A stretch of 8,471 nucleotides of DNA, taken from assembly GCA_964615195.1 (NCBI GenBank), contig CAZTNG010000087.1, positions 1-8,471 on the forward strand. Direction: 5' to 3'. Each line of letters opens with the position of its first letter. Positions within the stretch are counted from its first letter, which is position 1. The notes beneath the pieces are model-generated. The model searched no databases, had not been told where the DNA came from, and saw only the letters and a list, made by a program, of their open reading frames with translations. The stretch comes from HGM20899 sp964615195 (GTDB taxonomy: Bacteria; Pseudomonadota; Gammaproteobacteria; Enterobacterales; Succinivibrionaceae). Positions 1 through 5,075 of the stretch are shown here, one piece after another. Position numbers and translations under genes: made by a program.

Positions 1-1821
1 TTATTGGTAAAAAGCCCAGGATTCATTTTTGATCCACAAAAAGTTCTTTTGGATCCATATGGTCGTAGAATTATATTCCCTGATAATTATAATCGCACGT
101 TTAGTCGTTACGTAGGTTCTAATACAATTTTTTGTGCAAAGAATGTTGTAGTTGATATGCATAAGTATGATTGGGAAGAAGATTTATCTCCTCACCATCC
201 ACTTAGCAGTAATGTAATTTATGAAATGCATGTTGCAGGATTTACCAAAGATCCTAGTTCGAAACTACCTGAAAAGATTCGTGGAACGTATCTTGGTGTT
301 ATTGAAAAGATTAATTATTTAGTTGAACTAGGTATAAATGCTGTTGAGTTATTGCCAGTATTTCAATACGATAAATATGATGCTCTACCCGGAAAAATGA
401 ATTATTGGGGCTATTGTCCTATGGGCTTTTTTGCAATCCATGGAGATTATGCTTCTAATAAGGATGTTTACGGCCCAATTAATGAATTCCGCGACATGGT
501 AAAAGCATTTCATAAAGCCGGAATAGAGGTGTTCTTAGATGTAGTTTATAACCATACATCAGAGGGGGATACTGCAGGTCCTGTATATTGTTATAAAGGT
601 TTAGATAATGAAGCCTACTATATTTTAGATGAAAATCAAGGGTATAAAAATTTTTCAGGTTGTGGCAATACTTTAAATGCTAGTCATCCAATGGTAAAAC
701 GACTCATTAATGATAGTTTGCATTTTTGGGCAGAGGAAATGCATATTGATGGATTCCGTTTTGATCTAGCATGTATTTTATCCCGTTCAACTAATGGTGA
801 GCCTTTAAATGATCCGCCAACAACTTTAGCAATAGATTCTGATTATAAGCTTTCAGATGTAAAACTAATTGCTGAACCATGGGATGCAGGTGGATTGTAT
901 CAAGTGGGACGTATGGCCGGTGCAAAGTGGCGTGAGTGGAATGGTCAATTCCGTGATGATATGCGTTGCTTCCTAAAAGGTGACAATAATATGATTCACA
1001 AATTTGTGAATAGATTATTAGGAAGTCCTGACATTTATAATACTCATGCAGCTGATCCGCAAAAGAGTATAAACTTTGTTAGTTGCCACGATGGTTACAC
1101 ATTATGGGATATGTTGTGTTATGAGCAAAAGCATAACATGGATAATGGTGAAGGAAATAGAGATGGTAACAATGCTAACTTTAGTTCAAATTATGGGGTA
1201 GAGGGTGAGTCCACTAATCCTGAATTAAATGCTTTACGTTTACGCCAAGCTAAGAACTTTATGTTACTTAATTTGTTTTCCATGGGAACTCCAATGATCC
1301 TCATGGGAGATGAAGTGCTACGCACGCAAAAAGGTAACAATAATGCTTATTGCCAAGATAACAAGCTTAGTTATTTAAATTGGCAGCATACTAAGATGCA
1401 AGAGGAGATGTTTAATTTTACAAGTTCTCTTTTAAGCTATAGAGTTTCTCGAGGGAAACTTACTTTTAGTGCTGTGTATTCTCTTGCTGATGCCATTAAG
1501 AAAAATCAGATCATTTGGCATGGTGTACAACCAAACATGCCAGATTGGAGTGATTCTTCACATTCAATAGGCTTAACGGTATATTCTGACAGTCATAACG
1601 CTTATTATTATATGTTTGTGAATGCGTATTGGGGTGGTTTACATATTAAGTTACCGGATGTCCCATTAAAGGGTGATGAAAGATGGATGAGAATTGTAGA
1701 TACATCATTACCTCCTCCTGAGGATATTCATGCATCAGCAAAGCCTTTACCAAAAATTGGGCATAATTATTATCTTGAAGGACGTTCTATTTTGGTGTTA
1801 GTTGCACCTTGTGATAGATAG
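1..1821 (+). CDS. glgX: Glycogen debranching enzyme, isoamylase/GlgX type (GH13), 5'-partial
   Basis: This enzyme hydrolyses alpha-1,6 branch linkages of glycogen or limit dextrin in the cytoplasm, feeding glycogen breakdown. The reading frame is open from base 1, so the N-terminus, including most of the usual CBM48 domain of about 100 residues, lies outside the window. The TTG at 4 is probably not a real start. Counting that TTG as residue 1, the four GH13 regions are visible: DVVYNH at 179-184, GFRFD with the nucleophile D254, AEPWD with the acid/base E291, and SCHDG with the transition-state stabiliser D363. The triad is intact. Stretches such as FSGCGNT, DAGGLYQVG and NRDGNN are typical of isoamylases, and the sequence between regions II and III resembles plant-type isoamylases (ISA3-like) as well as bacterial GlgX. 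The C-terminal beta domain, with FVNAYW at about 538-543, appears complete. The gene ends at TAG and has no co-directional neighbour closer than 590 bp. Confidence 0.9.
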   Translation, partial: LLVKSPGFIFDPQKVLLDPYGRRIIFPDNYNRTFSRYVGSNTIFCAKNVVVDMHKYDWEEDLSPHHPLSSNVIYEMHVAGFTKDPSSKLPEKIRGTYLGVIEKINYLVELGINAVELLPVFQYDKYDALPGKMNYWGYCPMGFFAIHGDYASNKDVYGPINEFRDMVKAFHKAGIEVFLDVVYNHTSEGDTAGPVYCYKGLDNEAYYILDENQGYKNFSGCGNTLNASHPMVKRLINDSLHFWAEEMHIDGFRFDLACILSRSTNGEPLNDPPTTLAIDSDYKLSDVKLIAEPWDAGGLYQVGRMAGAKWREWNGQFRDDMRCFLKGDNNMIHKFVNRLLGSPDIYNTHAADPQKSINFVSCHDGYTLWDMLCYEQKHNMDNGEGNRDGNNANFSSNYGVEGESTNPELNALRLRQAKNFMLLNLFSMGTPMILMGDEVLRTQKGNNNAYCQDNKLSYLNWQHTKMQEEMFNFTSSLLSYRVSRGKLTFSAVYSLADAIKKNQIIWHGVQPNMPDWSDSSHSIGLTVYSDSHNAYYYMFVNAYWGGLHIKLPDVPLKGDERWMRIVDTSLPPPEDIHASAKPLPKIGHNYYLEGRSILVLVAPCDR

Positions 1822-1894
1822 TTACTTAATTAGCGTTAAAATTAGCGTCTCCTAATAAGTTTGTACAATTTATAAGGGGATGCTATAAATGAAA

Positions 1895-1930
1895 GGTGTT
1901 AGTTTTATCATTTACTAAAAAACTAATACC
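1895..1930 (+). terminator. Hairpin downstream of glgX, possible terminator or attenuator
   Basis: The arms 1895-1906 (GGTGTTAGTTTT) and 1919-1930 (AAAACTAATACC) pair over 12 positions with one G-U, leaving a 12-nt loop. It is the first strong hairpin after the glgX stop, 73 bp downstream. It is not followed directly by a U-tract; the first T-run starts about 17 nt later, at 1947-1954, so termination here would be inefficient. A nine-codon ORF (1889-1918, MKGVSFIIY) preceded by AAGGGGA runs into the hairpin, so an attenuator-like arrangement is an alternative reading. Confidence 0.3.
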
Positions 1931-2004
1931 ATTATTTATATTTATGATTTTTTTGCTCATTTTTTATTTGTTTTATCTTAATTAATTCCAACAGTAACAC
2001 TTAT

Positions 2005-2033
2005 TTTCCAAATCGTTTGGTGACTTTTATAAT
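2005..2033 (+). promoter_or_regulatory. Possible sigma70 promoter, distal, upstream of ggt
   Basis: A perfect TATAAT box at 2028-2033 sits 17 bp after TTTCCA (2005-2010), which matches four of six -35 consensus positions. The CCAAA-TCG-TTTGG dyad overlaps the -35 end and the spacer. If used, it would give a leader of about 370 nt before the GGT start. In DNA this AT-rich such matches arise by chance, so confidence is low. Confidence 0.25.
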
Positions 2034-2232
2034 ATTTTTTTTGTAGAGTATTTTGTGTAAAGCTAGACGTTCTTGTTTTTATATTTTAATGTTATTTTTA
2101 TAAACATAATCTAGCTAAAGCTAGTGAATACTTTGCTAAAAAATGCTAAATTCAAAATGTTCTTAATATTTTAAATCTTAAATTAAATGTATTTTTTTTA
2201 GAATATGTCATAAACAAAATGGTGCAATATGT

Positions 2233-2262
2233 TTGTGAGCATAATTTTATATCTACCATAAT
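2233..2262 (+). promoter_or_regulatory. Possible sigma70 promoter, proximal, upstream of ggt
   Basis: TTGTGA (2233-2238) and CATAAT (2257-2262) are separated by 18 bp and match four and five of six consensus positions. The transcript would begin near 2269, with a leader of about 145 nt. The -35 region contains TGTGA, one half of a CRP-like site, without a clear second half. This is a pattern match only. Confidence 0.25.
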
Positions 2263-2401
2263 GATGCATAAATATGGTTAATTATGTTGTGTTTGTACAA
2301 AATATTAGCAAAACGGCTTAATTATAGGTTTAAATGCATGTTTTTTCATTGGAACAGAATCTGCAAAAGGTAAATAAAACAAAAATTATTTCCAATAAGT
2401 C

Positions 2402-2406
2402 AGGAG
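2402..2406 (+). promoter_or_regulatory. Ribosome binding site of ggt
   Basis: AGGAG lies seven bases before the ATG at 2414. It is a strong Shine-Dalgarno sequence that fixes this start, which also places the signal peptide exactly at the N-terminus. Confidence 0.8.
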
Positions 2407-2413
2407 CTTTTAA

Positions 2414-4147
2414 ATGAAAATAAAAATGACAGTGTTATCTGCAACATTGTGTTGTGTGATGTGTTCTGTTGGTGTGCAAGCAGAAGATCAAGTGAAGTAC
2501 ACACAAACTATCTCACAAGCAGTTAATCCAATTGCAATTAATGGTATGGTTACATCACCTAATTATTTAGCAACGCAAGCTGGTATTGATATTCTTAAGA
2601 AAGGTGGTACTGCTGTTGATGCTATTATAGCAACAGCATCTGTTATGACTGTTGTATATCCTCAAATGTGTACAATGGGTGGAGATAACTTTTGGTTAAT
2701 ATATAACGCAAAAACAGGAGAGCTAAAAGCTTTAAATGCAAGTGGACGCTCAGGTGAAAAAGCTAGTATTGATTTTTATAAAAAACAGGGCGTTGAAAAA
2801 ATACCATCAAGAGGGTATTTAGCAGCTAACACTGTACCTGGTGTACCATCAGGTTGGAGTGAAGCTTATCAATATAGTCAAAAGAGCATGAACTCTAAAA
2901 TTTCATGGAGTGATAATTTACAATCAGCTGTTTTGTATGCAGAAAAAGGTTTCCCTGTAAATACTTCATTAGAATATTGGCTACAGGTAAATGTAGATCC
3001 TAATGATCAAGAATTTAGAGATCTTCAGCGTTTTGATGGATTTAAAAAAACATTTCTTAAAAAAGATGGTACTCCTTACAAAACTGGTGAAATTTTAAAG
3101 CAACCAGAGATTGCAAATACACTCAAATTAATATCTGAAAAGGGTGTTGATGAATTCTATAAAGGAAGTATTGCTAAAGCTATAGTTGCTGATTTACAGA
3201 AAAATGGTGGTGTTCTTACAGCTGCTGATTTTGCACAACATCATGCAGATTGGGTAGAACCTATTCATGTAAATTATAGAGATACTGTAGCGTATAATTT
3301 TCCACCTAACACACAGGGTATGGCTTCTTTAGAAATACTCAATATTCTTAATCAATATGATGTTAAGAAATTAGGTGAAGGCACAGCTGATTATTATCAC
3401 CTTATTATAGAAGCAACAAAAGAAGCTTTTGCTGATAGAGATAAATATCTTTCAGATCCTGATTTTGTGCAAATTCCATTAGATTATTTATTATCTGAAA
3501 ATCATGCAAAAGATCAAGCTGCAAGAATCAGTATGAAGCAAGCTGCAGGCAAGAAACAACCACTTGATCCTAAGGGGGATACAGTATGGATTGGTGCAGT
3601 GGATCAATATGGTAACGCTGTTTCATTAATACAAAGTATTTATCATGATTTTGGTTCTGGTATAGTTGCTGGTAATACAGGTGTGCTGTTGCAAAATCGT
3701 GGAAGTTTCTTCTCTTTAGATCCAAGTCATGTAAATCATTTAGAACCTCATAAGAGAACATTCCATACTTTGAATCCTGCAATGCTTTTAAAGAATGGCA
3801 AGCCTTACTTAGTATATGGCACAATGGGTGGCGAAGGACAACCTCAAACTCAAGCTTCAGTAGTAACTCGTATTGTAGATTTTGGTTTAACACCACAAGA
3901 AGCAATTACAGCTCCTAGATGGTTATATGGTCGTACATGGGGTGCTTCAAGTAATGATCTTAAGCTAGAAGGTAGAATTCCAGAATCTGTTGTTAATGAT
4001 CTTGCTAAACGTGGTCATCCAGTAAAAGTTGTAGCAGATTTTACTGATACAATGGGACATGCAGGAGCTATACTAGTAAATCAGGAAACAGGAGTGTTAC
4101 AAGGTGGTACAGATGTTCGTGGTGATGGTTTAGCAGCAGGATTTTAA
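2414..4147 (+). CDS. ggt: Exported gamma-glutamyltransferase / acylase-family Ntn-hydrolase
   Basis: This is a 577-residue enzyme of the gamma-glutamyltranspeptidase family, which cleaves gamma-glutamyl or related acyl amides such as glutathione. Residues 1-23 form a Sec signal peptide ending GVQA before Glu24, so it should act in the periplasm or outside. The N-terminal family signature (GMVTSP, AGIDILKKGGTAVDAI, MGGDNF) is present. Arg112 in NASGRSG is a candidate for the substrate-carboxylate arginine. Self-cleavage is expected before Thr390 (motif GDTVWIGAVD), giving a large subunit 24-389 and a small subunit 390-577. Gly472-Gly473 in TMGGEGQPQ would form the oxyanion hole. The segment around residues 420-455 (LQNRGSFFSLDP, HKRTFHTL) matches the YwrD/cephalosporin-acylase-like branch and is shorter than in E. 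coli Ggt, apparently lacking the lid loop. Substrate is therefore uncertain: hydrolase activity on gamma-glutamyl or acyl amides is more likely than classic transpeptidation. It is a single-gene unit with its own terminator. Confidence 0.88.
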   Translation: MKIKMTVLSATLCCVMCSVGVQAEDQVKYTQTISQAVNPIAINGMVTSPNYLATQAGIDILKKGGTAVDAIIATASVMTVVYPQMCTMGGDNFWLIYNAKTGELKALNASGRSGEKASIDFYKKQGVEKIPSRGYLAANTVPGVPSGWSEAYQYSQKSMNSKISWSDNLQSAVLYAEKGFPVNTSLEYWLQVNVDPNDQEFRDLQRFDGFKKTFLKKDGTPYKTGEILKQPEIANTLKLISEKGVDEFYKGSIAKAIVADLQKNGGVLTAADFAQHHADWVEPIHVNYRDTVAYNFPPNTQGMASLEILNILNQYDVKKLGEGTADYYHLIIEATKEAFADRDKYLSDPDFVQIPLDYLLSENHAKDQAARISMKQAAGKKQPLDPKGDTVWIGAVDQYGNAVSLIQSIYHDFGSGIVAGNTGVLLQNRGSFFSLDPSHVNHLEPHKRTFHTLNPAMLLKNGKPYLVYGTMGGEGQPQTQASVVTRIVDFGLTPQEAITAPRWLYGRTWGASSNDLKLEGRIPESVVNDLAKRGHPVKVVADFTDTMGHAGAILVNQETGVLQGGTDVRGDGLAAGF

Positions 4148-4195
4148 TATTACAATAATTAGTTTAAGAAACACCTAAATTATAAATATTCCAAA

Positions 4196-4243
4196 GGCGC
4201 AAGATTGTAGTGCCGAGGTAAATTCAATATAAATAATTTACTT
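4196..4243 (+). other. Two hairpins in the ggt 3' UTR
   Basis: The first hairpin pairs GGCGC (4196-4200) with GTGCC (4210-4214), including one G-U. The second pairs AGGTAAATT (4216-4224) with AATTTACTT (4235-4243), nine pairs with one G-U and a 10-nt loop. They follow each other directly and lead into the terminator hairpin at 4249-4286, so the last 90 nt of the transcript are almost entirely structured. This could be plain mRNA stabilisation or a 3'-UTR-derived small RNA. Confidence 0.35.
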
Positions 4244-4248
4244 TATTC

Positions 4249-4288
4249 AAAGGCTAAATTCCAAAATTACTAGGAGTTTAGCCTTTTT
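4249..4288 (+). terminator. Intrinsic terminator of ggt
   Basis: The arm 4249-4262 (AAAGGCTAAATTCC) pairs over 14 positions with 4273-4286 (GGAGTTTAGCCTTT), with one G-U, a 10-nt loop and a T-run at 4284-4288. The leading A-run would give a weaker U-tract on the opposite strand. Confidence 0.85.
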
Positions 4289-4392
4289 AATTCATATTTA
4301 AGTTTTATAAATAACAAATATGGTTTGTTTAATTTAAGTTGTATCAGAATAATTTTGGGAAAAATATTGTTTCTTTATCTTAAATATAATAG

Positions 4393-4412
4393 TATTAGAT
4401 ATAAATCTAATA
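4393..4412. promoter_or_regulatory. Perfect dyad upstream of the protease operon, possible operator
   Basis: TATTAGAT (4393-4400) and ATCTAATA (4405-4412) are exact inverted repeats around a 4-bp centre, 78 bp upstream of the TATAAT box. A second, wider inverted pair, ATAGCTA (4424-4430) and TAGCTAT (4462-4468), lies between it and the promoter. They could be binding sites for a dimeric regulator, but in AT-rich DNA chance dyads are common. Confidence 0.25.
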
Positions 4413-4490
4413 ATTAACATTTAATAGCTAGTGAACTCATAGTATTTTCTCAAATAAGTATTAGCTATCATATTTTATTAAAAATTTAAC

Positions 4491-4496
4491 TATAAT
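4491..4496 (+). promoter_or_regulatory. -10 box of the protease operon promoter
   Basis: A perfect TATAAT lies 82 bp before the preferred ATG of the first gene, between the upstream terminator and the operon. The -35 region around 4467-4473 (ATCATAT) is a poor match, so either an activator helps or the promoter is weak. Transcription would begin near 4503. Confidence 0.45.
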
Positions 4497-4510
4497 ATTT
4501 TATAAAGAGC

Positions 4511-4543
4511 TATTGTAAAATTTAAAAATTATGTTTTGCAATA
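4511..4543 (+). promoter_or_regulatory. 5' UTR hairpin of the protease operon
   Basis: TATTGTAAAA (4511-4520) pairs with TTTTGCAATA (4534-4543) over ten positions with one G-U and a 13-nt loop. It would sit close to the predicted transcript 5' end and sequesters the upstream in-frame ATG at 4531, consistent with that ATG not being the start. It may protect the mRNA; the pairing is AT-rich and only moderately stable. Confidence 0.3.
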
Positions 4544-4565
4544 GAAAAATTGATGATAATAAAAA

Positions 4566-4570
4566 TAAGG
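4566..4570 (+). promoter_or_regulatory. Ribosome binding site deciding the start at 4579
   Basis: TAAGG lies eight bases before the ATG at 4579. The alternative in-frame ATG at 4531 has no purine-rich site before it and would put 16 charged residues ahead of the signal peptide. Confidence 0.6.
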
Positions 4571-4578
4571 TAATAAAG

Positions 4579-5058
4579 ATGAAACGATCATATTTATGTT
4601 GCTTAATAAGTTCTGCCATTTTATTAAGCACCTCTCTAGCACAAGCTGTGGTAGAAAAAACTAACGGTACAAAAATTTATACCGATGGCTTTGAAATTAA
4701 ATCTAATGCAAAACAGAATGTCACTGTTCCAATGGCTGTCGATGCTGGAGTTTTAGGCAATGTTGGAAATTTAACAATAGTTGAAGGACAAAAGCCTGAA
4801 GGCGTAATTGCTTATGTAGATACAGCAAAAGCTAAAGATTATTTAATTTATGACACATTGGTCGTTAAGTGTAAAACTGGTGTCGAATGTATCCCTGCAT
4901 CTTTAAATCCGCTGAAATTAGGAAGTACAGATATTTATCATGTAAAAGTGCAAGATTATGATTCTTGGGAAAATACTATTGAAGATTTGAAAAATACAAA
5001 CGGAGTTTTAAAGGTAGTTCCTATGTATGAATTCGGTATTTCTAGTGTTGCATATTGA
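4579..5058 (+). CDS. Small exported protein with I9/propeptide-like C-terminal half; candidate chaperone-inhibitor of the downstream protease
   Basis: This is a 159-residue protein with a Sec signal peptide (1-23, ending LAQA), so it is periplasmic or secreted. I recognise no named family with certainty. Residues 24-80 look beta-rich. The C-terminal half reads as strand (TLVVKCK, 93-99), a short segment, strand (IYHVKV, 119-124), helix (about 129-141, WENTIEDLK) and strand (GVLKVVPMYEFG, 142-153). That order and spacing resemble the second half of subtilisin I9 propeptides, where a helix ending near Pro/Asn is followed by V-x-Y-V-E-x-D. The protein ends in SVAY; the subtilisin propeptide likewise ends in Tyr, which occupies the protease S1 pocket. 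Cys98 and Cys104 could form a disulphide. The gene is 17 bp upstream of a subtilase that lacks a visible propeptide. I infer a folding chaperone or inhibitor acting in trans, as the ORF2 protein does for Aeromonas ASP. This is by-eye similarity only. Confidence 0.75.
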   Translation: MKRSYLCCLISSAILLSTSLAQAVVEKTNGTKIYTDGFEIKSNAKQNVTVPMAVDAGVLGNVGNLTIVEGQKPEGVIAYVDTAKAKDYLIYDTLVVKCKTGVECIPASLNPLKLGSTDIYHVKVQDYDSWENTIEDLKNTNGVLKVVPMYEFGISSVAY

Positions 5059-5059
5059 T

Positions 5060-5067
5060 AAGAAGGA
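5060..5067 (+). promoter_or_regulatory. Ribosome binding site deciding the start at 5076
   Basis: AAGAAGGA lies eight bases before the ATG at 5076. The frame is open back to 5055, overlapping the stop of the previous gene, but starting there would add seven residues ahead of a well-formed lipoprotein signal and has no such site. The short 17-bp gap supports translation from one mRNA. Confidence 0.65.
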
Positions 5068-5075
5068 TAAAGCAG

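Larger units (their letters stand above)
1822..2413. other. AT-rich intergenic region, 592 bp
   Basis: I see no convincing protein-coding gene here on either strand, although a nine-codon ORF is possible at 1889-1918. The stretch contains a direct repeat AATTAGCGT / ATTAGCGT near 1827-1845 and a 12-bp hairpin at 1895-1930. It also has a small perfect dyad CCAAA-TCG-TTTGG at 2008-2020 and complementary arms AGCTAGA (2061-2067) and TCTAGCT (2110-2116), with a further AAAGCTAG copy just after. Several T-runs and two possible sigma70 promoters precede the GGT gene. Most of the region is plain AT-rich sequence to which I can assign no function. Confidence 0.6.

Noticed and set aside
2061..2124. 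AGCTAG repeats as a CRISPR or transposon end
   Set aside because: The arms are only seven or eight bases, irregularly spaced, with no transposase or cas gene nearby.
3570..3905. Open frame of 111 codons on the minus strand inside ggt
   Set aside because: It lies wholly antisense to the conserved GGT small-subunit motifs, and its translation shows no recognisable domain.
4531..4578. Longer N-terminus for the small exported protein
   Set aside because: No ribosome binding site precedes 4531, and the signal peptide is well formed only from 4579.
5055..5075. Start of the protease overlapping the previous stop
   Set aside because: The AAGAAGGA site and the lipoprotein signal fit the ATG at 5076.
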